A stretch of 64,000 bases of DNA from Methylohalobius crimeensis 10Ki (GCF_000421465.1 NZ_ATXB01000002.1:186001-250000), one strand, 5' to 3'. Shown: positions 45,269-54,830, numbered from the stretch's first letter. Made by a program: numbers and translations. The notes: generated by a model from the letters alone, not told the origin.

Positions 45269-47335
45269 TTACTCCGTCCGAACCTTTATCCGAACATCGA
45301 CAATCGACAATTCCCGCTCCCCCGCAATTACCGGATTGAAGTCGAACTCCTCCACCCACGAGGATTGCCGAAACCAGATCGACACCCGCACCAGCAATTG
45401 CGCCAGATTTTGCCGATCGACTCCCGGAGAGCCGCGCACGCCGTCGAGGACTGTCCGCAAGCGGAGTTCGTCCATCATCGCGCAGGCATCGGCCCGGCCC
45501 AGCGGAGCCAGCCTCAGCGCAAAGTCCCGCAGGACCTCGATCCATGTCCCGCCGATCCCGAACAGGACGACCGGCCCGAAACCGGCATCCCGATATCCCC
45601 CGACGGCGAGTTCAACACCGTCGGGCATCTGCTCCTGGACCACCGAACCTCCGCTTCCCAGACGGCTGTCGAAATCCGTCCAGGCCGCACGTAGTTCATC
45701 CTCGTCGGCGATGCCCAGCCACACCGCCCGGGCCTCGGTCTTGTGCAGCAGCCCTGGACGATCCGCCTTCAGCACGACCGGATAGCCGAGTTCGCGCGCA
45801 CTCGCCGCGGCCTCCGCGACGCTGCCGCACAGACCGAACCGGGCCAGCGGCAGGCCGGCATGGCGAATCGTTTCAAGCGCCTCCGCCATGGACAGCCAGC
45901 CGGACGAGCCGTCGTCTTGCGGCTTGGGGAGAGTTGGCGGTGGCGCTGCCTGCACACCGAGTCGGGAGCGGCAATGCGCCATCGTGCGAGCCGTCCGCTT
46001 AGCACTCCGAAAGCAGGGGATGGCCGCCTCGTGCAGGCGTCGGATGCAAAACTCGGCACCGGCCGAGGCGATCCAGCACACGAAGACCGGAATCCGTTCG
46101 CACCGCTGCCGGGCCGCGTGAATTTCCTCGATCAGTCGATCGATGAGTGCCTGCTGTTGCGCGGCCCGCTGGACGAGCACGACCACGATGGCGCCAACCT
46201 CCCCACCGGTGGACAGCAGGCGAACGCCCATGCCGTAGGCCTCCGGAAATCGAGCCCAATCGGTGGTCACATCGATCGGATTGGCCGCAGACGCGAGCGG
46301 CGGCAGGAACGGCAACAGCGCTTCCCGGGTAGGCTCCGTCAGCGCCGGAACCTCGAAGCCTTCCCTTTCCAGCAGGTCCACCAGCTCGACGCCGACCCCA
46401 CCGGAATTGGTGATCACCCCGACCCGTCGATCGGCCGCCGGACCGCTCCGGTCCAGCGCCTCGGCCACGTCGATCAGGGTTTCTCCGTCATAAACCACCC
46501 GGACCCCCGCCTGGCGCAACGCAGCCTCGGCCACCCGCCAATCGTCGGCCAGGGCCGCCGTGTGGCTCGACGCCGCCCGTTGCGCGGCGCGACCTCTTCC
46601 CGTTTTCAACACGACGACAGGCTTGATCGGCGTCACCGTGCGGGCGAGTTCGAAAAATCTCCGGCCATCGGAGAAGGATTCCAGAAGCATCGCGATCACA
46701 CGCGTGTCGTCGTCGTTCGCTAGATACGCCAGAACATCGGTCTCATCGATATCCAGCTTGTTCCCCACCGAGACGATCTTCGCAAAGCCGCAGCCGGTCG
46801 CTTCGGAACGAGCGAAAGCGGCCATTCCGTAAGCGCCGCTTTGGGTAACCAGGGAGATGCCGCCACGGCGCGGCAGGCCGATACCGATGGAGGCATTGAG
46901 TCCTACCCCCGTATTGACGGCGCCGAAGCAGTTCGGCCCGATTAGGCGTATCCCGTGGCTTCTGGCGGATTCGAGCACCGCCGCCTGAAGTCGTTGTCCG
47001 CCTTCGTCTGCTTCCGCGAATCCTCCGCTCACCACAACGGCGACGCGAATGCCGGCCTTCGCGCAATCGGCAAGGATGCCCGGCACCGTCGCGGGAGGCG
47101 TGGCGATTAGCGCGAGATCCGCATCGCAGCCGGACTCGGCGAGCGAGCGCACCGCTCCGACGCCGGCTATCGCTTGGGCGGTCGGATGGACCGCGATGAC
47201 GCGTCCTTTGAATCCGGCCTCCGGCGCCGTGAGATTGGCCAAAAGAACGTTGCCGGCCTTGAGGCGCTGCGCCGACGCGCCGAATACGGCGACTCCAGCC
47301 GGCTCGAACAGTGCCTTGCTCCAGCTCAGGTCCAT
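45269..47335 (-). CDS. NDP-forming acyl-CoA synthetase (688 aa)
   Basis: A fused ADP-forming acid-CoA ligase. The N-terminal CoA-binding domain (VAVFGASAQRLKAGNVLLAN), the succinyl-CoA-ligase-like middle with the phosphohistidine region (VGVITNSGGVGVELVDLLER), and the C-terminal ATP-grasp_5 domain (ELGYPVVLKADRPGLLHKTE, then QEQMPDGVELAVGG) are all present. Such enzymes make ATP while releasing a free acid from acyl-CoA, or run in reverse. Next to an acylating aldehyde dehydrogenase it forms an aldehyde to acyl-CoA to acid route. It overlaps the XcbE1-like gene by about 10 bp. Confidence 0.88.
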   Translation of the reverse strand: MDLSWSKALFEPAGVAVFGASAQRLKAGNVLLANLTAPEAGFKGRVIAVHPTAQAIAGVGAVRSLAESGCDADLALIATPPATVPGILADCAKAGIRVAVVVSGGFAEADEGGQRLQAAVLESARSHGIRLIGPNCFGAVNTGVGLNASIGIGLPRRGGISLVTQSGAYGMAAFARSEATGCGFAKIVSVGNKLDIDETDVLAYLANDDDTRVIAMLLESFSDGRRFFELARTVTPIKPVVVLKTGRGRAAQRAASSHTAALADDWRVAEAALRQAGVRVVYDGETLIDVAEALDRSGPAADRRVGVITNSGGVGVELVDLLEREGFEVPALTEPTREALLPFLPPLASAANPIDVTTDWARFPEAYGMGVRLLSTGGEVGAIVVVLVQRAAQQQALIDRLIEEIHAARQRCERIPVFVCWIASAGAEFCIRRLHEAAIPCFRSAKRTARTMAHCRSRLGVQAAPPPTLPKPQDDGSSGWLSMAEALETIRHAGLPLARFGLCGSVAEAAASARELGYPVVLKADRPGLLHKTEARAVWLGIADEDELRAAWTDFDSRLGSGGSVVQEQMPDGVELAVGGYRDAGFGPVVLFGIGGTWIEVLRDFALRLAPLGRADACAMMDELRLRTVLDGVRGSPGVDRQNLAQLLVRVSIWFRQSSWVEEFDFNPVIAGERELSIVDVRIKVRTE

Positions 47336-48348
47336 AGGTATTGTCCCGGCACGAACAATCCGGGCTGGCCGCCCGTATGCAAGAACAGCACGTGCTTCGA
47401 GCTGTCGAAATACCCCCTATCGCACAGTGCGATGAGCCCCGCCAGCGTCTTGCCGGTATAGACCGGGTCCAGGAACACGCCTTCTTCGACGGCCGCGAGG
47501 CGGATGGCCGCGCTCCCCTCCGGCGAGGGAGCACCGTAGCCGGCGCCGATGTAGCCGTCATGGATACGGACGCTGCCTTCGGCCACGTCGGTGTCGATGC
47601 CGAGCAGCTTTTCCGTGTCGCGTACCAATTGCAGAACCTGCCTCTTCGCTTCGGCCGCCGGGCGGCTCACGGTGACGGCTTCCACGCGCCACGGCGCCCG
47701 GTAGTAGCTCGTTCCGAGCAGCCAGCCCGCCAGCGTGGCGCCCGATCCGACCGGCAGCACGACCGTATCCGGCATCGCGGCGCCCTTGGCGAATTGCTTC
47801 AGAAGCTCCTCTACGGCCAGGAAATGGCCGACCACGCCCAGAGGCGAAGCGCCGCCGCGAGGGATCACATAGGGCTTTTGGCCGCGTTTCGCCAGTTCCT
47901 CCGCCAGAGACGCCATTCGCCTGTCCACGCTGGAACGGTCGGAGCAGCCGGTAAACGTCGTTTCCGCCCCCAGCATGCGTACCAGTGCGTAGTTGCCCGA
48001 TTCGTGTCCCTTATCCTCGCCCCAGTAGACAGCGGCGGTGCGCAGCCCGTATTTGGCGCCGACGGCGGCGGTGGCACGCACATGGTTGGACAAGGGGCCG
48101 GCGCCCGTGATCAGGGTGTCGGCCCCTCGGACCAGCGCATCTCCCACCAGAAATTCGAGACCGCGAATCTTGTTGCCGCCGAATCCGAAGGCGATCAGAT
48201 CGTCGCGCTTGATCCACAACCGCTCCCGGCGCAACCTTTTCGCGAGGGACGGCAGCGGATGCATCGGCGTGAGGTGGCGAATCAAAGGCAGCCAGGGAAG
48301 CACCGCCCGGCCCGCGGATCGCGTGCGAAAACCTCGGGCGCCCATCAT
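47326..48348 (-). CDS. xcbE1: PLP-dependent CoM biosynthesis enzyme, XcbE1-like (D-cysteine desulfhydrase fold, 340 aa)
   Basis: A fold-type II PLP enzyme. The Schiff-base lysine is Lys60 in GFGGNKIRGLEF, and the phosphate loop is LPVGSGATLAGWL. It looks like D-cysteine desulfhydrase or cysteate sulfo-lyase. Its position immediately after two aspartase/fumarase-fold genes and a phosphosulfolactate synthase reproduces the Xanthobacter Py2 xcbB1-C1-D1-E1 order, where the PLP enzyme is assigned to the late thiolation chemistry of CoM synthesis. The exact step for XcbE1 is my recollection, not visible here. GGAGG precedes the ATGATG start; the first ATG overlaps the upstream stop. Confidence 0.78.
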   Translation of the reverse strand: MMGARGFRTRSAGRAVLPWLPLIRHLTPMHPLPSLAKRLRRERLWIKRDDLIAFGFGGNKIRGLEFLVGDALVRGADTLITGAGPLSNHVRATAAVGAKYGLRTAAVYWGEDKGHESGNYALVRMLGAETTFTGCSDRSSVDRRMASLAEELAKRGQKPYVIPRGGASPLGVVGHFLAVEELLKQFAKGAAMPDTVVLPVGSGATLAGWLLGTSYYRAPWRVEAVTVSRPAAEAKRQVLQLVRDTEKLLGIDTDVAEGSVRIHDGYIGAGYGAPSPEGSAAIRLAAVEEGVFLDPVYTGKTLAGLIALCDRGYFDSSKHVLFLHTGGQPGLFVPGQYLWT

Positions 48349-49700
48349 GGGACCTCCTGCAGTACGCGATCGACCAGGGCCAGACATTGGCCGACGTGGG
48401 TCATCGGGTCGAACAGCTCTTCGATTTCCCCGGGCGTCAGATGGGCCATCACCGTTTCACTGTTCAGCAGCGCTTCCTTGAACGGCAAGCGCGCGTCCCT
48501 GGCCTGCATGGCGATCTCGTAGACGACCCGGTGCGCCGTCGCCCGGCCGATTTTTCCGGCGAGCCTCATCATGACCGCCTCCGAATAGACGAACCCTTGG
48601 GAGGACGTCAGGTTGTGCCGCATTCGATCGGTATCGACCTCAAGGTTTTCGACCAGGTCGGCGACGAGCTGCACCACTTTCGCCCCCGCCATCGTGATCT
48701 CCGGAACCGCATGCCACTCGGCCTTCCACGAACGCCCGTCGCGTTCGTGCTCATGGGCGCCGCCTTCCGCCAGTATCCCAGCGTTGGCTCGGACCACTCG
48801 CGCCAGCGTGCCCACATGCTCGGAAATTTCCGGGTTGCGTTTGTGCGGCATGGTGATGCTGCCGACGGTACCGGGCACGAAACCTTCCCGCACTTCGTCG
48901 ATCTCGGTGCGTTGGAGATGGTAAATCTCGCGGCAAATCCGGTCGGCAGTCCCGGCCAGGTTCGCGAGAATCGCGGCCCATTCGAGCACGAGATCGCGGC
49001 TGGCCGTCCAGGACATGTCCGGCACCTTCAACCCCAACTCCGCACAGAACATCGCCTGGATATCGAGGGCCGCCCCGGCCTGGCCCGAGAGCGAGCCGAC
49101 CGCGCCGCACAACTGGCCGACTTCTCCGTGGGCGGCGAACGCGGCGAGGCGTCGCTGCTGGCGTCTCGCCTCGGCCAGCCACGAGGCCGCCTTGAAACCT
49201 AAGGTGATGGGCAGTCCCTGCTGCCCGTGGGTGCGGCCTGGCATGACCGTTTCCCGGTGGGTTCGGCACAGCGCCTCCAGCCCCTGAATCAGCCGGTTCA
49301 GATCATCCGAAATGAGTTTTTTCGCGTCCCTGAGCGTCAGCATCATCCAGGTGTCTGCGACGTCCTGCGCGGTGGCTCCGAAATAGACCCATTCGCCGGC
49401 GTCCGTCCCGCAGCGTTCCCTAACCAGGCGGATCAGGCCGTAAGTCGTATGGCCGGTCGCCTCGTAATCCGCGCGCAGCTGCTCGAGCACCGTCCGGTTC
49501 ACCTCCAGCGACCGGCAGACGCGGGCGATCTCGGCGGCGGCATGGTCCGGAATCAATCCGTAAGCCGCCTGGCACTTTGCCAGAACCGCCAGAATCTCGA
49601 GCCACCGGCCGATTCGTCGCTCGTCCCTGAAAAGGGCCTGTACCGCCTTCGTCGACCAGGCACCGCCATAGACTTCCGATCCCATCGTCCACAATGCCAT
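48345..49700 (-). CDS. xcbD1: Aspartase/fumarase-superfamily CoM biosynthesis enzyme, XcbD1-like (451 aa)
   Basis: A member of the adenylosuccinate lyase/3-carboxymuconate cycloisomerase branch. The superfamily signature loop is GSITMPHKRNPEISEHVG, and MPGRTHGQQGLPITLGFKAA is the other active-site segment. Length is normal. By operon order it corresponds to XcbD1, one of two superfamily members in the bacterial CoM pathway that act after phosphosulfolactate formation; a decarboxylation step is reported in that pathway, but which protein performs it cannot be read from sequence. Start ATG 49700 overlaps the preceding stop (TGATG). Confidence 0.78.
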   Translation of the reverse strand: MALWTMGSEVYGGAWSTKAVQALFRDERRIGRWLEILAVLAKCQAAYGLIPDHAAAEIARVCRSLEVNRTVLEQLRADYEATGHTTYGLIRLVRERCGTDAGEWVYFGATAQDVADTWMMLTLRDAKKLISDDLNRLIQGLEALCRTHRETVMPGRTHGQQGLPITLGFKAASWLAEARRQQRRLAAFAAHGEVGQLCGAVGSLSGQAGAALDIQAMFCAELGLKVPDMSWTASRDLVLEWAAILANLAGTADRICREIYHLQRTEIDEVREGFVPGTVGSITMPHKRNPEISEHVGTLARVVRANAGILAEGGAHEHERDGRSWKAEWHAVPEITMAGAKVVQLVADLVENLEVDTDRMRHNLTSSQGFVYSEAVMMRLAGKIGRATAHRVVYEIAMQARDARLPFKEALLNSETVMAHLTPGEIEELFDPMTHVGQCLALVDRVLQEVP

Positions 49701-51214
49701 CAGCAATCTCCCGTCAGCGTGCGAGCCGCGGCCAGCAAGCCGGCCTCGGCGATATCGATGGCGCTCGCGGCCTCGCGCATCCAGTTCTCGTGGCCGGCGA
49801 CGCGGCCCCGCAATGCGGCGACGGCTTCGAGCACCCGCTTCGGCGCCGCGCCCCCGATCGTCGTTCGCGCCCGGATGGCCGCGTCGGCATCGGTCAGCGC
49901 CGGCAACATATCGTCGCGCAGGCCCAACGGACGCCCCAGTTCCTCCATGGCGATGTCGTCGATCAGATCGGCGTTCGCGTCGGAGAGGCGGCGGCCGGAA
50001 CTCGCAAGCGTTCCAACCAGCCGCGCCGTGATCCGGTGCGCTTCCCGAAAATCCGCCGCGCCGAGGCTGGCCAGCCCCTCCGCGAGATCCGTGGCCAGGG
50101 CGAAAGAGGCCGCCAGCGTCGCCCGGCAGTTGATTTCATGGAGCTGGAGGCCGCCGAGGATTTCGGTCATCAGATTCACCCCGGCCGTGACCCGCTCGAC
50201 GGAGGGGGGTAGCTCCCGGTACGCTTCCATCCGGTTGTCCATTTGCCCCGACGGCGTTCTAGCGGACGCCGCGATCGCGGTCTGCGCGCCGAGCAGATGG
50301 TTTGCGAGGCTTCTGAGGTAGCTCAGGGCAAAGGGGTTCTTCTTTTGCGGCATGATCTTGCTGGCACGGCAGTGCCGGTCTGCCAGATTCAGCAGTGCGA
50401 ATTCGCGGGTCGCGAAAACCATCAGATCTTCGGCCAGGCGCGAGACGTTCACCGCGATTATGACCAGGCAGGACGCCAGCTCGATCGGCAAATCGGCCTG
50501 CCACATGGCATCCCGGGCATGCTCCACCACGCCATCGAACCCCAGCAGATCGGCCAGCATTTGCCGGTCCTGCGGCAGCCGGCTGCCGTTCGAGCTGCCG
50601 CAGCCGGCGGGACAACGGTTCAGGCGTGCATAGAACCCGCGCAGCCGCTGCAAGTCGCGTTCGGCGGGAAACGCAAAACCCGACAGATAATGGCCGAAGG
50701 TCGTCGGCTGGGCGGTCTGCAGATAGGTGTATTCGGGAAATACCGTCGAGCAATGGGCCTCCGCGAGACCGGCGATCTGCGTCACCATGGCGCACAGCGC
50801 CTCCGCGAGGCGCAAGACTTGTGTTCTCAGGACCAGGACGAAACCCGTGGTGATCGCCTCGCGGCGGGCGCGGCCGGCGCCGAGATGTCCGATGGCACCG
50901 GTCTTTCCGGCCAGCCAGGCTTCGCGATTGGTCACCACATCGCCCAGCGCGGGATCGAGTTCGCCACAAGTATCGGTCAATTGCAGTTCGAGCAGCGCCG
51001 CCATGAGCTCGGCGGCCGCCCCCGGCGGAATCGTGCGGAGGCGCGCCTGCATCAACGTATACGCGATATCCGCCCATCCCACCGCTTCGTGCAGACACTC
51101 CTGCGCCGCGATTTCCTCGGCAAAAGCCGTCTGCTGGAGGCCGGCCGAAGGCGGTTCGTCCAGCCGCGTGCCGACTTCCAAAACTTGACGTTGGAGAGAT
51201 GGAATGTGCATCAT
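49700..51214 (-). CDS. xcbC1: Aspartase/fumarase-superfamily enzyme, XcbC1-like (argininosuccinate lyase fold, 504 aa)
   Basis: It resembles argininosuccinate lyase: the signature RASKIMPQKKNPFALSYLRS, the TAQPTTFGHYLSGF segment and SNGSRLPQDRQMLADLLGFD. In Xanthobacter the first superfamily member in the operon (XcbC1) eliminates phosphate from phosphosulfolactate to give sulfoacrylate, and this gene has the same position directly after the synthase. The open frame runs to 51436, but ATG 51214 is preferred because it overlaps the stop of the upstream gene (ATGATG), giving a family-typical N-terminus (MMHIPSLQRQ). Confidence 0.8.
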   Translation of the reverse strand: MMHIPSLQRQVLEVGTRLDEPPSAGLQQTAFAEEIAAQECLHEAVGWADIAYTLMQARLRTIPPGAAAELMAALLELQLTDTCGELDPALGDVVTNREAWLAGKTGAIGHLGAGRARREAITTGFVLVLRTQVLRLAEALCAMVTQIAGLAEAHCSTVFPEYTYLQTAQPTTFGHYLSGFAFPAERDLQRLRGFYARLNRCPAGCGSSNGSRLPQDRQMLADLLGFDGVVEHARDAMWQADLPIELASCLVIIAVNVSRLAEDLMVFATREFALLNLADRHCRASKIMPQKKNPFALSYLRSLANHLLGAQTAIAASARTPSGQMDNRMEAYRELPPSVERVTAGVNLMTEILGGLQLHEINCRATLAASFALATDLAEGLASLGAADFREAHRITARLVGTLASSGRRLSDANADLIDDIAMEELGRPLGLRDDMLPALTDADAAIRARTTIGGAAPKRVLEAVAALRGRVAGHENWMREAASAIDIAEAGLLAAARTLTGDC

Positions 51215-52998
51215 GGCAAAATGGTCGGTTCGGCTGAGGTGGTCAGGGTCGGTGCCGGCTGCGAAGCCTCTACCGTCGGTTTCAGTGTTTCGAACCGCAG
51301 GCCGCGGCGCAAAGCTTCGAGCGCAAGGCATTGCTCCGCCTCGATGTTGCCGAGATTGACGTTGGCTCCGAGGCGATGAATGAGCTGGCACTGCTGTGAT
51401 TTGCAGGGCGCCTCCCAAATGACTTTGTCCAGGCAATCGGCCAGACTGTCGACCAAACGTTCCAGGAAATCCTCACGGATCCGCCCCATGCCGTCGTAGA
51501 TGCCGACATTGGCGCCGGACTCGCGCCCTTCCATGATCACCCAGGCGGCGCCGCATTCGAGGTCTTCGCGCGCTTGCTCCACCACGCGCCTCCAGGGGAA
51601 TTGCCGTGTGGGGTCCTTGCTGCCCACTTCCGTGACGGGAACGATCCCGGCGTTGCGAGCTTCCTGAATGAGCGAGCGCCGCACCTTCTCGCCGACAGGC
51701 AGGGTACCCTCCGAAATTTCCACCGCCTGAAATCCGAGATCCTTGGCGCGCGCGATGAAGGCCCCGCCCGAGTCGTGCAGCAAGACCGCCTCCAGCAGGG
51801 TTCCGCCGGGATAGGTCAAGATGCCGTAGCTTCGCAGCAAATCCAGTTTTTGCCGCAGCAACCGCTCCGGCATCACCGCGGAGGTTCCGAATCCCAATTT
51901 CCAGTGGTCGATGTGGGCCCCCGACAGGTCCAGAATATCGTTCGTTGCACTCATACCCAGGCCCGTGTCGAGGACCATGGTCAAGCCGCTCTGACCGCGA
52001 CGTCGGCTCCTGGACCTCGGTCCTTCGTCGATTGCCCGGAAGCCGTGCCAGGCGGTGCTATTCGGTATCGATGTCACTGGGGGATCTCCTTCGGTGTCGA
52101 TGTCACTGGTGATCTTCTTAAGAGCCCGCTCGACCATGGCCAAATCGGCCCCCCAGGGCACGATGACGGTGTCCCCGTCCTTTTCGATGTCGAATTCCAG
52201 CAGGCAGCATTTCAGTAGCGTGAGCCCACCGGCTTGCTTGGCGAGCTTGCGCGGGCACATCTCGACCCGCTGCGGTTCGTCGCCGTAATAGTGCCGATGG
52301 AATTGCAAGCTCCGCTCGCAGCCGACCAGCACCCAGTCCAGCCGCTTTTCCGGACGCTCGTCAAGGAAATGGACCGGCGCGCCGAGATCGTCGAGCCCGC
52401 CGGAACGACAAGGAACCAGGTAGTGGCTAGGGTTCACGGAAGCGCACAGATCGCGCAGGTCGATCCGTTCCAACACGGGACGGATCGGCGGCAGGTCGGC
52501 ATATGCCAGCACCTGCCGGACCAGCCCCATGAGCTTGGGCGGCTCCGGCGGTGCGACTTCGATCACTCGTATCGGAACGGGGTCCGGACGGTGGATGAAA
52601 TTGATATGGTCGTACTTGCCTTCGCAGATCAGGGTCCGATCCGGACCTATGCCGTTTTCCACCGCGAGTTCTGCGAGGGCGGAACGGTTGGCGCAATCCG
52701 TCGCCGGGTCCTTGATGAAGACGCACTGTTCCGGCAAGGTCAGAACTTCGACATGTTCGATGGGCGAAAACAATATCTCCCGATCCGCCACCTCGATGGC
52801 CGCGAGCGCGTGGCGCCGTTCCGCGTCGTGCAGGATGACGAAATGCGTGCGGCGGTAGGCCTCCTTGCCAAGCAAATGCCCGACAATGGCGGCTTCCGTC
52901 ATCTTTCCCGCGTACGGCTGATAGCTCACGCCGCGGTAGGGAATCTGGACCAGATTCCTGTGGCGCTTCAGCCTACGGATTTTCGGGGTCGTGGTCAT
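51211..52998 (-). CDS. xcbB1: Phosphosulfolactate synthase with a large N-terminal domain, XcbB1-like (595 aa)
   Basis: Residues about 335-560 are a ComA-type phosphosulfolactate synthase, which adds sulfite to phosphoenolpyruvate in the first step of CoM synthesis: GLTMVLDTGLGMSATNDILD, then HIDHWKLGFGTSAVMP, YPGGTLLEAVLLHDSGG and GFQAVEISEGTLPVGEKVR, with VTEVGSKDP. Residues 1-300 form a separate domain I cannot name, with conserved-looking motifs LICEGKYDHINFIHRPDPVP, VLVGCERSLQFHRHYYGDEP and several Cys. Archaeal ComA has only about 250 residues. It starts 12 bp after the CoA-transferase-like gene. Confidence 0.85.
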   Translation of the reverse strand: MTTTPKIRRLKRHRNLVQIPYRGVSYQPYAGKMTEAAIVGHLLGKEAYRRTHFVILHDAERRHALAAIEVADREILFSPIEHVEVLTLPEQCVFIKDPATDCANRSALAELAVENGIGPDRTLICEGKYDHINFIHRPDPVPIRVIEVAPPEPPKLMGLVRQVLAYADLPPIRPVLERIDLRDLCASVNPSHYLVPCRSGGLDDLGAPVHFLDERPEKRLDWVLVGCERSLQFHRHYYGDEPQRVEMCPRKLAKQAGGLTLLKCCLLEFDIEKDGDTVIVPWGADLAMVERALKKITSDIDTEGDPPVTSIPNSTAWHGFRAIDEGPRSRSRRRGQSGLTMVLDTGLGMSATNDILDLSGAHIDHWKLGFGTSAVMPERLLRQKLDLLRSYGILTYPGGTLLEAVLLHDSGGAFIARAKDLGFQAVEISEGTLPVGEKVRRSLIQEARNAGIVPVTEVGSKDPTRQFPWRRVVEQAREDLECGAAWVIMEGRESGANVGIYDGMGRIREDFLERLVDSLADCLDKVIWEAPCKSQQCQLIHRLGANVNLGNIEAEQCLALEALRRGLRFETLKPTVEASQPAPTLTTSAEPTILP

Positions 52999-53010
52999 GG
53001 CTATCCGTCC

Positions 53011-53856
53011 TCAGCCGGCCCGCATATCGAACCGTCGCTGTCGATCTTCCGGACGCAGTTCCTTCTCGTGGATCTTCAGCGGGTCCAGCCGGCGAATGAT
53101 ATCAACCACTTCCGGCGCGGGCGTGTCGGCGACCGTCAATTCGTCGCTGATAAGCGGCGCAAAGCCGGTATTCGCCAACACCTCCTCGACCGGGGTGTCC
53201 GGATAGAGCGCTTGCAGGCGCATATGGCCCGAAGCGTCGAAATCGAATACGCCGAGGTCGGTTACCAGCCACTCTGGACCGTTGCCGATATGGCCGAACT
53301 GCTTCCGCGAGGTGCCGTCAGCGGCGCGATGGCCGAGACTGGTCACGAAGTCGCATTTTTCGACGAGACGGAACCTGCGCACGCCGTGCTTGTTGGGCGG
53401 GCAGCGATGGGCCGCCGTCCACAGCGTCAGGTCGCCCACGTCGCAGGACAGGTTGCAGCCGCCGCCGCCCCCGGGCAGCTTGAGCCTGGTCAAGGACTCG
53501 CCCAGCCCGGTCACGTTGCAATTTCCCCAGCGATCGATTTGCAGGCCCGACAGAAACATCCGGTGGAGCCGTCCCGAGGCGGCCAGGTCGAAGAGTTCGC
53601 CGATATTGAGCGAGGAGGACGCGCCCCGATCCATGGTCCAATCGTTGGTCGTGGCCGTCAGGAAAGGCGGATCGGGATTCACGCCGTAGGTCGCCCCCGC
53701 GATCAGAACCATATGAGGCGCATGGGTGCGCTTCGCCACGTGCATGGCGAGCTGTACCAGTGGAGAGCCGAAGCCGTGAAAGGTCAGCGCGCCGTCCGGA
53801 ATCGTTCGGGCGAGCCGGTAGATCATCATCTCGCCGAGGGTGCAGGTTGAAGACAT
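53011..53856 (-). CDS. CoA-transferase family I beta-type subunit (281 aa)
   Basis: The second subunit of a glutaconate-CoA-transferase-like heteromer (GctB/IpdB type). The N-terminal fold region is FHGFGSPLVQLAMHVAKRTH, then APHMVLIAGATYGV, with later VTSLGHRAADG and LVTDLGVFDFDASG segments. Where active transferases carry a catalytic Glu (an FEAG/YESG-like turn), this protein reads IAGATY. The start ATG 53856 has a GGGAGG site and leaves a 2-bp gap to the alpha gene; the longer frame has no homology. It may activate the acid product of the pathway, or act as a hydrolase. Confidence 0.8.
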   Translation of the reverse strand: MSSTCTLGEMMIYRLARTIPDGALTFHGFGSPLVQLAMHVAKRTHAPHMVLIAGATYGVNPDPPFLTATTNDWTMDRGASSSLNIGELFDLAASGRLHRMFLSGLQIDRWGNCNVTGLGESLTRLKLPGGGGGCNLSCDVGDLTLWTAAHRCPPNKHGVRRFRLVEKCDFVTSLGHRAADGTSRKQFGHIGNGPEWLVTDLGVFDFDASGHMRLQALYPDTPVEEVLANTGFAPLISDELTVADTPAPEVVDIIRRLDPLKIHEKELRPEDRQRRFDMRAG

Positions 53857-53858
53857 GA

Positions 53859-54830
53859 TCAGGCCTCCCGGTAGAGTTCGAGCCAAGATTCTACGCTTTC
53901 CGACCATCGCCCCAGGCGCTCGGTCACCGCCGGCCCGCCGATCCGTTCCAGGTATTCGGCCTGGTCGCGGCACTCGAAGACGTAGCGGTCCAGATAAGAG
54001 CGGGCGAACGCCTCGGGGCCGTCCTTCGCCGCCGCGTAATAGTGTTGGGTGTGGGTGCGGTCGTAGGTGTAGAACGGATAGCACGCGGTCGGATGGGCGC
54101 CGAACGGTACTTCGGCCAGAGCCGTTACGTAGAAGTAGGGAATGGAGATGCCGCCCAGCTCCTTGAGCCGCTCGGTGCTCACGATCTTTTCGACGGTCGC
54201 GACAACTTGCTTGGATGCCTGCGCGAACAGAATGTCGGCGACGGGCGGCCCCTCAATGCGGAGATTCCCCTGTTCGTCCCCGTACTGGGCGTGGATGAGC
54301 GCGATGCCGGGTTTCAAGGCCGGCACCAGGACCACTTCCTGCCCCGTGAACGGGCAGGTCATAATCTTGAACTCGGGATGCAGCTTCAGCATGTCGGTGC
54401 CGCGCACGGAGCGAATGGGCATGAACGGCAGCCCGGCGATGGCCGCCCGGAGCTGCTGAACCAGGGTGTAGCAGCAATTGTCCTGTACCTCGACCGAGCC
54501 GTCTTCGCAGGCGCGGCGGAAATTCGGAGCCATGCCGAAATCCTGTTCGAAGCCGACGTAGCTTTCCGAGGTTGCCGCGACGGCGCCTCCGCCGCAGAGA
54601 AGGTCGATGTCGATACCATGGGCCGAGCCGACGACGTGAAGGTCCTTCCGACCGACCCTCAGCAGTTCCCGGAGCAGCGCCATCGGCTCCCGCGACGAAA
54701 GCCCTCCGCCTACCGCCACCACATCGCCGTCGGCTACCCGTGTGGCGAGTTCAGACAGCTGCTTCCGCTTGGATTCGTCCGTGTAGATGCCCGTACTCCC
54801 TGGTCTTTTCATTTCATTTGCGGCGCTCAT
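53859..54830 (-). CDS. CoA-transferase family I alpha-type subunit (323 aa)
   Basis: The first subunit (GctA/IpdA type). [40 protein letters not shown] and [20 protein letters not shown] are family motifs. With the beta subunit it would exchange CoA between an acyl-CoA and an acid such as acetoacetate (the product of 2-KPCC acting on propylene-derived substrate). The ATG overlaps the SDR stop (ATGA), and the 3' end is 2 bp from the beta gene, so the three genes are translated together. Confidence 0.83.
   Translation of the reverse strand: MSAANEMKRPGSTGIYTDESKRKQLSELATRVADGDVVAVGGGLSSREPMALLRELLRVGRKDLHVVGSAHGIDIDLLCGGGAVAATSESYVGFEQDFGMAPNFRRACEDGSVEVQDNCCYTLVQQLRAAIAGLPFMPIRSVRGTDMLKLHPEFKIMTCPFTGQEVVLVPALKPGIALIHAQYGDEQGNLRIEGPPVADILFAQASKQVVATVEKIVSTERLKELGGISIPYFYVTALAEVPFGAHPTACYPFYTYDRTHTQHYYAAAKDGPEAFARSYLDRYVFECRDQAEYLERIGGPAVTERLGRWSESVESWLELYREA

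Noticed and set aside
51215..51436. 74-residue N-terminal extension of the XcbC1-like frame
   Set aside because: It lies inside the 3' end of the XcbB1-like gene, has no homology, and the ATG at 51214 gives a coupled, family-typical start.
52234..53850. 538-aa open frame on the plus strand, within the CoM operon
   Set aside because: It is antisense to the XcbB1-like and CoA-transferase genes, with no homology and a His/Arg-rich composition typical of GC-rich shadows.
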